Assembly: GCA_946480965.1 (NCBI GenBank)
Contig: CAMLMI010000114.1
Span: 1 to 12,491 of the forward strand
Source of the DNA: an uncultured Verrucomicrobiales bacterium
GTDB lineage: Bacteria; Verrucomicrobiota; Verrucomicrobiae; Limisphaerales; CANJSG01
Length of the DNA: 12,491 nt
Reading direction: 5' to 3'
This document shows, one piece after another, positions 1 through 7,557 of the stretch. Position 1 is the first letter of the stretch. Each line of letters starts with the position of its first letter. Below the pieces are notes generated by a model. It searched no databases and was not told where the DNA came from. It worked only from the letters and a program-made list of their open reading frames with translations. The position numbers and the translations under genes are program-made.

Positions 1-100
1 CACCGACACCGATGACGATGCCGAGCGTGGTCAGCACCGAGCGCAGGAGATGGCGACGCACTTCGCGCAGGGCCAAGAGGAAGGTCGTGAAGAGATTCAT
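1..100 (-). CDS. MacB/FtsX-type ABC transporter permease, N-terminal fragment
   Basis: Only the first 33 codons are in the window; the gene continues past base 1. The translation starts MNLFTTFLLALREVRRH and runs into SVLTTLGIVIGVG. A short cytoplasmic basic segment followed by a TLGIxIGV stretch is the usual start of MacB/LolC/FtsX-family permeases, which span the inner membrane and work mechanically with a cytoplasmic ATPase. The ATG (100-98) overlaps the stop of the upstream ATPase gene in an ATGA arrangement, so the two are almost certainly co-translated. Here ATPase and permease are separate genes, unlike E. coli MacB, where they are fused. The assignment rests on this short N-terminus and on the neighbours. 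Confidence 0.8.
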   Translation of the reverse strand, partial: MNLFTTFLLALREVRRHLLRSVLTTLGIVIGVG

Positions 101-825
101 GCCGCCTCCCGGGTTTCGTCCGACTCGATCCGGCCATCGCGGAAGTGGATGATACGGCGGGCGTGGGCCGCGATGTCGGGCTCGTGTGTGACCATGACGA
201 TGGTGATGCCGCGCTCGCGGTTCAGCCGGGTAAGCAGCTCCATGATCTCCGCGCTGCGGGCGGAATCGAGGTTGCCCGTCGGTTCATCGGCCAACATGAG
301 GAACGGGTCGGTCACGATGGCGCGGGCTATGGCGATGCGCTGCTGCTGGCCGCCTGAGAGTTCGTTCGGCGCGTGGTTCTCGCGGTCGGAGAGTCCCACC
401 GCACGCAAGGCGGAGCGCGCGATCTCCCGTCGTTCCTTCGGCCGGACGCCGCGATAGATGAGCGGCAGCTCCAGGTTTTCCAGCGCGGTGGTGCGGGGCA
501 GCAGATTGTAGCCCTGGAAGACAAAGCCCAGATAGTGGCGCCGCAAGAGCGCGCGTTGATCGCGCGACAACGCGCCGACCTCCACGCCTTGGAAGAGATA
601 GCTCCCGGCGGTCGGCGTATCGAGGCAGCCCAGGAGATTCATGCAGGTGGATTTGCCCGAACCGCTCGGTCCCATGACGGCCACGAACTCGCCCTGCTGG
701 ATGGACAGATCGATGCCCGCGAGCGCGCGGACCTCGGCTTCGCCCTGGCCGTAGATCTTGCTGACGGTCCGCAGCTCGATGAGCGGACCTTGGTCTGCGG
801 AAGCCGGTTGGAAGGGAGTCGTCAT
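97..825 (-). CDS. ABC transporter ATP-binding protein, MacB/LolD type
   Basis: A 242-residue ATPase that would power the exporter formed with the adjacent permease and adaptor. All nucleotide-binding motifs are visible: Walker A GPSGSGKS (52-59), Q-loop Gln104 in FVFQGYNLLP, signature LSGGQQQR (156-163), Walker B LMLADE (176-181), D-loop around GNLD (184-187) and switch His214 in VMVTH. The GYNLLPRTTALENLELPLIY segment and the length are typical of the MacB/LolD/FtsE branch. The start ATG (825-823) overlaps the adaptor stop in ATGA, and its own stop overlaps the permease start the same way. Adaptor, ATPase and permease therefore look like one operon. The substrate (macrolide, lipopeptide, lipoprotein or other) cannot be read from the sequence. 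Confidence 0.93.
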   Translation of the reverse strand: MTTPFQPASADQGPLIELRTVSKIYGQGEAEVRALAGIDLSIQQGEFVAVMGPSGSGKSTCMNLLGCLDTPTAGSYLFQGVEVGALSRDQRALLRRHYLGFVFQGYNLLPRTTALENLELPLIYRGVRPKERREIARSALRAVGLSDRENHAPNELSGGQQQRIAIARAIVTDPFLMLADEPTGNLDSARSAEIMELLTRLNRERGITIVMVTHEPDIAAHARRIIHFRDGRIESDETREAA

Positions 826-2063
826 GGCTTTCCTTGGGCGAGGTCCACCACCAGCGGCGAACCGGGCGCAACTTCTCCATCGAGCACCTCCGAGAACCGC
901 CCGTCAGACACGCCTTTCTTCAAGCGGACCGGCGCGGGTCGGCCTTCGCGCAGCACCCAGACTTGGTCAGAAACTTCCCCCGGCTTCGCTCCGTTGCCCG
1001 CGAGTTCCGGCGAGGGAGCGGTGCCCGGCGGGATGAAGCGCAATGCGGCGTTCGGCACCAGCAAGGCGTCGCGGCGGCTTTCGACGGTGATTGTCGCGGT
1101 CGCGGTCATGCCGGGGCGCAGGAGCCCGTCGGCGTTGTCCACGCTCAGCACGGCCTCGTAGCTGACGACGCCCTGAACGGTCTGCGGCTCGTTGCGCAGC
1201 GAGACGATGCGGGCGGGAAATTCGCGGTGCGGAAAGGCGTCCACGGTGAACATCGCCGGCTGGCCCTCGCGCACCGCGCCCATGTCGGCCTCGTCCACGT
1301 TCACGAGCAGCTTCATGCGCGAAAGGTCCTCCGCGAGCTTGAAGAGCACGGGCGTCTGGAAGGACGCAGCCACGGTCTGGCCGGGCTCGACCTTGCGCGC
1401 GAGGACCACGCCGTCGATGGGCGAGCGGATGATCGCCTTCTCCAGGTTCGCGCGTTCGGCGTTGAGGCTCTCGCGCGACACGGCCACCTGCGCGTTGGCG
1501 CTGGCGACGCTGGCTCCGGCGCGCTCCAGCGTGGCGCGGGCCGCATCCAGCTCCTGGGTGGAGACAAGCGTGGCGGCGGCGAGCTCTTCCGCGCGGGCGG
1601 CGTTTTGCCGCGCTTCCAGCAAGGTGGCGCGGGCCTGTTGCAAAGCGGCTTCGGCGGCTTCGAGCGAAGCTTCCGAGCGTTGGACCTGCGCGCGGAGCTG
1701 GCGCGGGTCGATCTCCGCCAAGGCATCGCCCCGGCGGATCGTCGTGTTGAAATCCACCAGCACCCGCTCGACCCGGCCGGAGATTTCCGCACCGACCTCC
1801 ACGGTGTTCACCGGTTGGAGCGTGCCGATGGCGGTGACGACGACGTTCAGGTCGCCCCGGGTGACGACGGCCGTCTCATAGCGCGGCGAAGCAGGCCGGG
1901 CTTTGGCCGAAAGCCACAGAGCACCCACGCCCATCAGCGCCAAGACGGGCAGCGCGAACAGAACGCGCTTGGCCTTCGAGGATTGTTTCGGAACGGCGAC
2001 CACGCCGAGCGTGCGGGCGATGTCGGGACGCGGCGCGGGTTCGGGAGGAATGGACGGCGGCAT
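822..2063 (-). CDS. HlyD/MacA-like periplasmic adaptor (membrane fusion) protein
   Basis: A 413-residue membrane fusion protein, the periplasmic link of a MacAB-type tripartite exporter. A single N-terminal membrane helix lies at about 33-52 (VLFALPVLALMGVGALWL). It is followed by a first lipoyl half (about 83-118, with VGAEISGRVERV), a long alanine-rich coiled-coil hairpin (about 121-212), a second lipoyl half (IIRSPIDGVVLARKVEPGQ, 211-229), a beta-barrel, and a membrane-proximal domain (LLRPGMTATATI around 314-325). An in-frame ATG at 2153 would add 30 residues. It lies only 14 bases past the intrinsic terminator of the upstream operon and leaves no room for a promoter, so I prefer the ATG at 2063. 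Neither start has a clear Shine-Dalgarno. No outer-membrane TolC gene is in view. Confidence 0.88.
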   Translation of the reverse strand: MPPSIPPEPAPRPDIARTLGVVAVPKQSSKAKRVLFALPVLALMGVGALWLSAKARPASPRYETAVVTRGDLNVVVTAIGTLQPVNTVEVGAEISGRVERVLVDFNTTIRRGDALAEIDPRQLRAQVQRSEASLEAAEAALQQARATLLEARQNAARAEELAAATLVSTQELDAARATLERAGASVASANAQVAVSRESLNAERANLEKAIIRSPIDGVVLARKVEPGQTVAASFQTPVLFKLAEDLSRMKLLVNVDEADMGAVREGQPAMFTVDAFPHREFPARIVSLRNEPQTVQGVVSYEAVLSVDNADGLLRPGMTATATITVESRRDALLVPNAALRFIPPGTAPSPELAGNGAKPGEVSDQVWVLREGRPAPVRLKKGVSDGRFSEVLDGEVAPGSPLVVDLAQGKP

Positions 2064-2160
2064 GACGTGTTCAGTTGCTGGAACCGACGGCCGAAGCGGA
2101 ATCGATCCGCTCTCTGGCCATCGTTCTGCAAGACACGCGTCTGCGGGTGGCATTACACGA

Positions 2161-2194
2161 AAAACAAACGGCCCCGGATCGCTCCGGGGCCGTT
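2161..2194 (-). terminator. Intrinsic terminator of the rpmH-khpB operon
   Basis: A perfect 12-bp stem (2167-2178 paired with 2183-2194, four-base loop TCGC) carries a GC-rich core. In the minus-strand direction it is followed by TTTGTTTTTC, a good U-tract. It begins 22 bases past the khpB stop. It separates the ribosomal/insertase operon from the exporter operon and bears on the choice of start for the adaptor gene. Confidence 0.9.
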
Positions 2195-2216
2195 CTCGGG
2201 AAACTCGGTTCGCCGC

Positions 2217-2669
2217 TCAGCGCGACTTGGGCCGCAGCAGGATGACCTTCTTGGTCGAGCCTTCGATCTCCACGCTGTGGGATTCCACGTCCGCGTCTTC
2301 GCGCAGCATCTGGTGGACGATGCGGCGGTCGTAGGCGTTCATCGGCTCCAGCTCGACGATGTCGCCGAGGCGACGCACGCGTTCGGCGGCGTCCTTGGCA
2401 CGCTTCAACAACGCGTCGCGGCTCTCCTGGCGGTAGCCACCAACATCGACCGTGACCTTGGGCGAGCTGGGATCGGCCTGGAACAGGATGCGGTTCAGCA
2501 GATACTGGAGATCCGCGAGCGTCTGGCCGCTGCGGCCGATGAGACGGCCGGAGTCGTCGGTGACGATGTTCAGGATCGGCCCGTCTTCCGACGCGATCTC
2601 TTCGACGGTCGCCTGGAAGTCGAGGTGCTTGAGCAGATCCTCAAGGATGGTCTTGGGTTGGGCGGTCAT
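2217..2669 (-). CDS. khpB: KhpB/Jag-like RNA-binding protein (KH and R3H domains)
   Basis: A 150-residue protein of the KhpB (Jag, EloR) family, RNA-binding proteins usually encoded right after yidC. The KH-type domain shows GRLIGRSGQTL (41-51), the GxxG-like RNA-gripping loop. The C-terminal R3H domain carries YDRRIVHQML (113-122) with the Arg115-x3-His119 signature. The N-terminal Jag domain of Firmicutes homologues is missing, so the protein is the short two-domain form common outside Firmicutes. It starts 33 bases after the yidC stop and is the last gene before a strong terminator. In Gram-positives the family affects cell division and elongation through RNA binding; the role here is unknown. 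Confidence 0.92.
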   Translation of the reverse strand: MTAQPKTILEDLLKHLDFQATVEEIASEDGPILNIVTDDSGRLIGRSGQTLADLQYLLNRILFQADPSSPKVTVDVGGYRQESRDALLKRAKDAAERVRRLGDIVELEPMNAYDRRIVHQMLREDADVESHSVEIEGSTKKVILLRPKSR

Positions 2670-2702
2670 GGGGCAAATCGGATTGGGCGGAGCGCGCTCG
2701 GG

Positions 2703-4463
2703 CTATTTCCGTTTGGCCGGGGCGGCCTTTTCGGCGGCGGGGTCCTTGCCGGGATTGGTCAGCTTGGTCTGGAGCACGCCGAGGAGGTTCTGCACGGTCC
2801 AGTAGAGCGTCAAGCCGGAGGCCATGTTGTAGAGGACGAAGAAGAACATGAACGGCATGAACTTCATGATCTTCTGCTGGGCCGGGTCCATGCCGGGCGA
2901 CATCGGAGTCAGGCTGGTCTGCCACCAGGTGCTGGCCGCCCAGAAGATGGGCAGCAAATTGAAGGGCAGGCCCAGACCCGGGATGATGAAGAGCGTGTCC
3001 GGCCCGGAGAGATCGCAGGCCCAGAGGAAGGGGGTGCCGCGCAGCTCGATGGCGGCGTTGAGCATCTGGTAGAAGCCGATGAAGACGGGGATCTGGATGA
3101 GGATCGGGACGCAGCCCGCGACGGGGTTGATCTTATGCTCCCGCATGAACTCCATCATCTTCAGGTTCATCTTCTGCGGGTCGTCTTTGTATTTCTCGCG
3201 CAGCCGCGTCATCTCGGGCTGGAGGAGCGCCATGCGCTTCATCGACTTGGTGGAGGCGTGCGTCAGGGGGAAGAAGAGCACCTTGATGATGATGGTGATG
3301 ACGATGATGGCCATGCCGTAGGACATGCCCCACGAGTAGAGCCCGTTCATCGCGATCAACAGCGTCTTGGCGAAGAACCCGAAGAAGCCGCCGAAGCCCA
3401 TCAGCACATCGACGTCGGTCTTGGTGTCCTGGGCGAGCTTCACCAGCGTGTTGTATTCCTTCGGACCCGCGAAGACGGTGTAGAAGCGCTCCACCATCTG
3501 GCCGGGCGCGAGCACCGTGGCGGGATAGACCAACGACGTCTCGAATCCGACCGGCTTGGCCAACGCGCGCGAGTCCTGGGCCAGCACCTCGGCGGAAGGC
3601 GGCGGAAGATCGATCTGCACGGAGCGGAAGCCTGCGGCGGCTTCGACCGGCAAGGTGGCGAGGGTGAAGAACTGATTGTTCACCGCCGCCCAACGGACAC
3701 TGCCGTTGCCGCCCCGGTATTCGAGGCGCGGTGTTCCGGGGAAACAGCCCAAGGTGCGGTTGGCGAAATAGCTTTCGGTGACGGACTCCGGTTTGTCGCC
3801 GTTCTGCCAATGCGCGCCCAGGGCGATCAACGGCTCGTGCGGGGAAAGCGGCGTCGCGGTGCCGACCACATAGTTGTGCTCGGGGATCGAGACGGGGGCG
3901 GACCCGGTATTGGTGAAGACCAGCCGGTGCTTCAGCACGTAGTTCGTCGTCGGCAGGAACTCCTTGATGACGGCGAGCCCGCTGGGCAGGACCGATTCGG
4001 CCACCACGCCAATGCCACCACCGACGGCCCGCAGGTTCCACGCCGCACCGTCGAAGCCCCCGCCCGTGAGGGTGAACGCAGGCAGCGGCGCGGCGAGGTT
4101 CAGCGTCGCCAGCCCGTGGTTGGTCGGCGCGTTCGGCAGACAACCGGTGTGCACCGGATAACCGAGCAGCTCGAAACTCTGGATGCCGCCTCCGCGCGTG
4201 CTGAAAGTGAAGACCGTGGTGTCGTTGGTCAGGGAGAGCAGCGTCTCCGGCCCGGCCAACTGGGGACGCACGGCAATGTTCGTGGCCGCCGAGAGCACGG
4301 GGGCGGACACGGCGTTGCTGCCATTGGTCCCGCTACCATAGGCCGTCGCGACGTCGTTCGTGGAACGCGGCGGCGGCGGATACAGCTTCGGCACAAGGTA
4401 TCCCTGCCAGAGCACGATCAACCCCAAGGATAGGGCGACCACCAATATCGATTTACGATCCAT
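2703..4463 (-). CDS. yidC: Membrane protein insertase YidC
   Basis: A 586-residue Gram-negative-type YidC that inserts and folds inner-membrane proteins, with or without SecYEG. The first helix is near 5-25 (ILVVALSLGLIVLWQGYLVP) with MDRKS before it. A large periplasmic beta-sandwich domain fills about 70-335, and the conserved insertase core follows from about 355. In the core, KVLFFPLTHASTKSMKRM (394-411) and INPVAGCVPILIQIPVFIGFY (445-465) match the family closely. The groove position that is Arg in E. coli appears to be Lys394, a conservative swap. The tail is short and basic (AAPAKRK). The ATG at 4463 was chosen because MDRKSILV is the expected N-terminus; the upstream in-frame extension lies inside yidD in another frame. 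It overlaps the yidD stop by 11 bases, which suggests translational coupling. Confidence 0.97.
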   Translation of the reverse strand: MDRKSILVVALSLGLIVLWQGYLVPKLYPPPPRSTNDVATAYGSGTNGSNAVSAPVLSAATNIAVRPQLAGPETLLSLTNDTTVFTFSTRGGGIQSFELLGYPVHTGCLPNAPTNHGLATLNLAAPLPAFTLTGGGFDGAAWNLRAVGGGIGVVAESVLPSGLAVIKEFLPTTNYVLKHRLVFTNTGSAPVSIPEHNYVVGTATPLSPHEPLIALGAHWQNGDKPESVTESYFANRTLGCFPGTPRLEYRGGNGSVRWAAVNNQFFTLATLPVEAAAGFRSVQIDLPPPSAEVLAQDSRALAKPVGFETSLVYPATVLAPGQMVERFYTVFAGPKEYNTLVKLAQDTKTDVDVLMGFGGFFGFFAKTLLIAMNGLYSWGMSYGMAIIVITIIIKVLFFPLTHASTKSMKRMALLQPEMTRLREKYKDDPQKMNLKMMEFMREHKINPVAGCVPILIQIPVFIGFYQMLNAAIELRGTPFLWACDLSGPDTLFIIPGLGLPFNLLPIFWAASTWWQTSLTPMSPGMDPAQQKIMKFMPFMFFFVLYNMASGLTLYWTVQNLLGVLQTKLTNPGKDPAAEKAAPAKRK

Positions 4464-4734
4464 GAAGAGGAGAAAGTGAAGGTCGAGGCGCGGCTTTGGC
4501 TGCGGGCGGCACGGGATCGTGGCCGCATCCGCCCCAAGGATGGCAGCGGCACAGACGACGCACGGTGAGCATGCCGCCCCGGATCGCCCCGTGGCGTTCC
4601 AGCGCCTCGATGCCGTAGCGCGAACAGCTCGGCTCAAAGCGGCAACCCGCGCCCGGTCCCGCGATGAAGTGGATCACCGGGGAAACCACCCAGCGATAGC
4701 CCCGGAGCATCCAAATGAAGAGTTGCCTTATCAC
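4453..4734 (-). CDS. yidD: Membrane protein insertion efficiency factor YidD
   Basis: A 93-residue YidD (UPF0161) protein, a small membrane-associated factor that aids YidC-dependent insertion. The family core is intact: LRGYRWVVSPV, then GAGCRFEPSCSRYGIEALER (28-47), then RRLCRCHPWGGCGHDPVP (59-76), with the usual cysteines. I place the start at GTG 4734, whose first three bases overlap the rnpA stop (GTGA); it gives the canonical N-terminus VIRQLFIWMLRGYRW. A longer in-frame reading upstream falls entirely inside rnpA and looks like shadow sequence. The C-terminal Pro/Ala-rich tail overlaps the start of yidC by 11 bases. Confidence 0.94.
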   Translation of the reverse strand: MIRQLFIWMLRGYRWVVSPVIHFIAGPGAGCRFEPSCSRYGIEALERHGAIRGGMLTVRRLCRCHPWGGCGHDPVPPAAKAAPRPSLSPLHGS

Positions 4735-5096
4735 GAAAGCAGCCTGGCCTGGGTCAGCGCCCGCAGGAGATCGGTCTCCACCTGTTGGCGCGTCTTGGTC
4801 GCGATGCTCGGCCGGGCCACGAGAACCAGGTCCACGGACCGGCCCAAGGATTCGCGGTTCAAGCGGAACGCCTCGCGCAGAAGCCGCCGGGCCCGGTTGC
4901 GGACGACGGCGGAACCGACTTTTTTGGCGGTGACAACCCCCAGCCGCGATTTTTCCCCGGCCGGACGTTCGCTCCAGTTGACGATCAGACACCCGAGAAC
5001 GATCCGGCGCCCCTGGGCTTTGACCCGTGCGAAGTCACGGGATTGGCGCAGACGACGCTCCGGCGGAAGGGTGCGGCACGGAGCGTCCGGACTCAT
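4731..5096 (-). CDS. rnpA: Ribonuclease P protein component
   Basis: The 121-residue protein subunit of RNase P, which helps the catalytic RNA bind pre-tRNA 5' leaders. The hallmark basic helix is present at VVRNRARRLLREAFR (64-78), preceded by RLGVVTAKKVGSA (51-63). The N-terminal region has LRQSRDFARV, the typical substrate-cleft segment. The ATG sits 7 bases after the rpmH stop; the short Pro/Arg-rich leader (MSPDAPCRTLPPERRL) is the only plausible N-terminus. Length is normal for the family. The gene overlaps yidD at GTGA. Confidence 0.96.
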   Translation of the reverse strand: MSPDAPCRTLPPERRLRQSRDFARVKAQGRRIVLGCLIVNWSERPAGEKSRLGVVTAKKVGSAVVRNRARRLLREAFRLNRESLGRSVDLVLVARPSIATKTRQQVETDLLRALTQARLLS

Positions 5097-5103
5097 CAGC
5101 CGA

Positions 5104-5241
5104 TCAAACCGGGGTCAGGCGCTTGCGGCCCACGCGGCGGCGGTTGGCGAGAATGGCCTTGCCGCTCTTGGTCGAGTTGCGGCTGAGGAAGCCATGCTGG
5201 CGCTTCCGGCGGATCTTCGATGGCTGATACTGGCGCTTCAT
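5104..5241 (-). CDS. rpmH: 50S ribosomal protein L34
   Basis: A 45-codon gene found by translating the minus strand directly. The product begins [20 protein letters not shown] and ends [13 protein letters not shown], which is textbook L34: very basic, with the [11 protein letters not shown] segment and the RRRVGRKRL tail. L34 is a late-assembling protein of the large ribosomal subunit. It is the first gene of the rpmH-rnpA-yidD-yidC-khpB block, about 65 bases downstream of the promoter. Its ATG follows an AT-rich stretch without a Shine-Dalgarno. Confidence 0.98.
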   Translation of the reverse strand: MKRQYQPSKIRRKRQHGFLSRNSTKSGKAILANRRRVGRKRLTPV

Positions 5242-5280
5242 AAAATCTGTTGGGTTGGTCCCGCACTGCGGAACGCATCT

Positions 5281-5298
5281 GCCGACCCACCGGTCGGC
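5281..5298 (-). promoter_or_regulatory. GC-rich hairpin in the rpmH leader
   Basis: A perfect 7-bp stem (5281-5287 with 5292-5298, four-base loop) falls inside the predicted 5' untranslated leader of rpmH, about 10 bases after the presumed transcription start. No U-tract follows it, so it is not an obvious terminator. It could stabilise the transcript or act as a control element; function is not shown. Confidence 0.4.
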
Positions 5299-5313
5299 GA
5301 ATAAGAGCTGCGG

Positions 5314-5341
5314 AGCCTAGCAATGTCGAACTTCGTGTCAA
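5314..5341 (-). promoter_or_regulatory. Sigma70-type promoter of the rpmH operon
   Basis: Read on the minus strand, a perfect -35 box TTGACA (5341-5336) is followed after 16 bases by a -10-like TAGGCT (5319-5314). Transcription would start near 5307, giving a leader of about 65 bases before the rpmH ATG. A consensus -35 suits a strongly expressed ribosomal protein operon. Confidence 0.75.
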
Positions 5342-5423
5342 GAAACGGCCTGAGAAGATTGCACACCGCTGAATCCCCCCTTCGCCACTGCCCCGACCGA
5401 CGGCGAAAGCCGCCCCTCCGCAA

Positions 5424-5460
5424 TGAAAAACCTCCGGGTTCCAGAGGATGCCCGGAGGTT
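5424..5460 (-). terminator. Intrinsic terminator after the PEP-CTERM gene
   Basis: A perfect 10-bp stem (5429-5438 with 5451-5460) encloses a 12-base loop. In the minus-strand direction it is followed by TTTTTCATTG. It lies 26 bases past the stop of the PEP-CTERM gene and about 80 bases before the rpmH promoter, so it insulates the two units. Confidence 0.85.
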
Positions 5461-5486
5461 GAAAAGGTCCGGCCAGATTCTCCGGC

Positions 5487-6233
5487 CTATCGCCGACGCC
5501 GACGCAGCAGCTCGGCCCCGATGAGCAACGCGCCCACGGCGGGAACGATCGTTGCGATCTCGGGCACCGGCGCAGGCGGAGGCGGCGTCAACGTGCCCCC
5601 TTCCACGACCAAGTGGTCCAAGACAAGGTAGTCGCCCGAAATCTTGATGCTGCCGATACCCACGGTGGATTCGAAGCCCCAGAAATCGAGGTCGCTCGAA
5701 AACGCGAACATATCCACCGGCACGTCGATCAGGGTGCCGTTCACGTCGAAGAGGCTGATGCTGAGCAACGACATGTCGGCCGAGGCATAGAAGCCTACGG
5801 CATCGACGGCCTGCGAAAAATCGATCTGCACCACAGCATCCAGCGAATCAGCGCCCAATCCCTTGGAACTGGAATGGGCCGTGCCCGCATAGCCGGAATT
5901 GATCACGAAGCCGGGGAAATCGCTGTTCACATCCGGCACGCCGGACCCGGAAGCGGCTCCGGCCCCGCCAGAAGGCTGGCCATAGACCGCCAATCCGCCG
6001 GAGGACGAAGCGAGGCTCAACGTCCCCAAACCACCCAATACGCTGACGGGGCTGGTCAGGTAGCCCACGCTCGAATTTCCGGAAGTCCCGTAGTAGCTGA
6101 GCCCCTCGAAACTGTCGGACAAGGACCACGTGTGGTCCCCTTCGGCGTTGATCAAAGTCAGTCCCGCCCCGTGGACCGCCGCGAGCGGCGCGCAGAGCGC
6201 CAACCCAAGGATACTGACCGAGATTGTTTTCAT
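5487..6233 (-). CDS. PEP-CTERM sorting domain-containing exported protein
   Basis: A 248-residue predicted surface or exported protein. The N-terminus MKTISVSILGLALCAPLAAV is a Sec signal peptide, with cleavage likely near VHG/AG (about 20-24). The middle is Gly/Ser-rich and beta-like with no recognised catalytic motif. The C-terminus is a PEP-CTERM-type sorting signal: PVPEIAT, a hydrophobic segment (IVPAVGALLIGAELL) and a final RRRRR. Exosortase (EpsH/XrtA-like enzymes) cleaves such tails in exopolysaccharide-making Gram-negatives. Here the motif reads PEI rather than the usual PEP, a tolerated variant. I chose the ATG at 6233 because it gives a clean signal peptide; an in-frame start at 6302 would put 23 residues before it. 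No exosortase gene is in the window. The specific function is unknown. Confidence 0.82.
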   Translation of the reverse strand: MKTISVSILGLALCAPLAAVHGAGLTLINAEGDHTWSLSDSFEGLSYYGTSGNSSVGYLTSPVSVLGGLGTLSLASSSGGLAVYGQPSGGAGAASGSGVPDVNSDFPGFVINSGYAGTAHSSSKGLGADSLDAVVQIDFSQAVDAVGFYASADMSLLSISLFDVNGTLIDVPVDMFAFSSDLDFWGFESTVGIGSIKISGDYLVLDHLVVEGGTLTPPPPAPVPEIATIVPAVGALLIGAELLRRRRR

Positions 6234-6409
6234 CGTTTTGTGCAAAACTTGGACAGAACTGCCATGTTCACCGAAAAACAGCAAGTTTTCCTTGGAATTC
6301 AACGACTCTGTAATCGGCGCTAACTCAGCCTAGGCGTTGGAACAGGGCGGGTTATCCGCCGGGAATTCGTGCTGCGTTGCCACCGGTCCCCTGCTACACC
6401 GCAGGCCAC

Positions 6410-7540
6410 ATGCGCGTTCTGATCGCCACCGTCACCGCCGGAGCGGGCCACTTGGCCGCCGCCAAGGCCTTGGAGGAATCTTGGAAATCCCTGCGACCCA
6501 AGGACACCGTCCAGACGGTCGATGTCCTCGACTACGCCCCCAAGCTGATCCGGAAGTTCTACATCGAGGGCTACGTGAAGCTGGTGGAACACGTGCCCGA
6601 ACTCTACGCCTACGCCTTCAAGAGGTCGGACGATCCGGCGAAGCTGACCAAGACCCTCGATTTCCGCCGCAGCCTGTCGCACAAGTCCGCGCGTGGCTTC
6701 GGCAAGCTGCTGGAGGAGTTCCAGCCCGATGTCGTCCTTTGCCCCCACTACCTGCCACTGGAGATCATCGGGCATCTACGGACCAAGCAGCGCATCGAGA
6801 CCCGCGCCGTCTGCATCGTGACCGACTTCGAGGCGCATAGCTTCTGGCTGGAACCGTCCGCCGATCTCGTCTGCGTCGCCGCCGAGGAAACCAAGGCCAG
6901 CATGGCCGCGCGCGGAATGGACGCCTCCAAGATCGTCGTCACCGGCATTCCCATCGCCTCCAAGTTCCTCCAGCCGATCGACGCGCTGGAGGTCCGTCGC
7001 CGCTACGGCCTGCGCGATGATCTGCCGACCTTGCTCGTGCTCGGCGGCGGCTTTGGCATGGGCCCCGTCGCGGAGATCCTTGCGGAACTCGACAAAGTGC
7101 CGGGCCATTTCCAGACGCTCGTCGTGGCCGGACGCAACGAGGCGCTGCGCCGCGAACTGGCCGTCCAGGACCGCGCCCACGCCACCGATGTGCTGGGCTT
7201 CAGCAAGAACATGCATGAGTTGATGACCGTCTCGGACCTCATCATCACCAAGCCCGGCGGCCTCACCTCGTCCGAAGCCCTCGCGCTGGGAAAACCGCTC
7301 TTCATCCTCAATCCCATCCCCGGCCAAGAGGCGGCGAACAGCGACTTTCTCCTCGCCCACGGCGCCGCGCTCAAGGCGAACCGCGTGGAGGACCTCGGCT
7401 TCCAGCTCAAGAAACTGCTCGCGTCGGATAAGCTGAAGGGCTTGGCGAAAGCGGCCAAATCCCTCGGCAAACCCACCGCCGCCCAGGCCGTGTGCGAAGC
7501 GACCTTGGCGCTCTTGGCCAACAAGGCCGGATCGAAGTAA
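6410..7540 (+). CDS. GT28-family glycosyltransferase, diacylglycerol glycosyltransferase (UgtP/MGDG synthase)-like
   Basis: A 376-residue GT-B glycosyltransferase likely to add a sugar from a nucleotide donor to diacylglycerol, making membrane glycolipids. The N-terminal acceptor domain begins MRVLIATVTAGAGHLAAAKAL (1-21), the Gly-His loop seen in MGDG synthases and UgtP. CPHYLPLEIIG (111-121) and VTDFEAHSFWLE (138-149) follow the same family pattern. The donor half has VTGIPIASKF (178-187), LVLGGGFGMGP (209-219) and the nucleotide-sugar motif KPGGLTSSEALALGKPLFIL (281-300) with PGQEAANSDFL after it. The ATG at 6410 was chosen over one 33 bases upstream because it starts the first beta strand directly. 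No convincing promoter was found in the 176-base divergent spacer. The phosphatase-like gene starts 17 bases after the stop, so they are probably co-transcribed. MurG-like or other lipid acceptors are possible alternatives. Confidence 0.85.
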   Translation: MRVLIATVTAGAGHLAAAKALEESWKSLRPKDTVQTVDVLDYAPKLIRKFYIEGYVKLVEHVPELYAYAFKRSDDPAKLTKTLDFRRSLSHKSARGFGKLLEEFQPDVVLCPHYLPLEIIGHLRTKQRIETRAVCIVTDFEAHSFWLEPSADLVCVAAEETKASMAARGMDASKIVVTGIPIASKFLQPIDALEVRRRYGLRDDLPTLLVLGGGFGMGPVAEILAELDKVPGHFQTLVVAGRNEALRRELAVQDRAHATDVLGFSKNMHELMTVSDLIITKPGGLTSSEALALGKPLFILNPIPGQEAANSDFLLAHGAALKANRVEDLGFQLKKLLASDKLKGLAKAAKSLGKPTAAQAVCEATLALLANKAGSK

Positions 7541-7557
7541 TCGTCCCCTGCCTCCGC

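Noticed and set aside
834..4433. A 1199-codon open frame on the plus strand
   Set aside because: It is antisense to the adaptor, khpB and yidC genes. The translation is rich in His, Arg, Gly and Asp and lacks any domain, as expected from the shadow of high-GC genes.
6290..6330. Plus-strand promoter for the glycosyltransferase gene
   Set aside because: A TGTAAT -10-like box is present (about 6309-6314), but no acceptable -35 box lies at the right distance.
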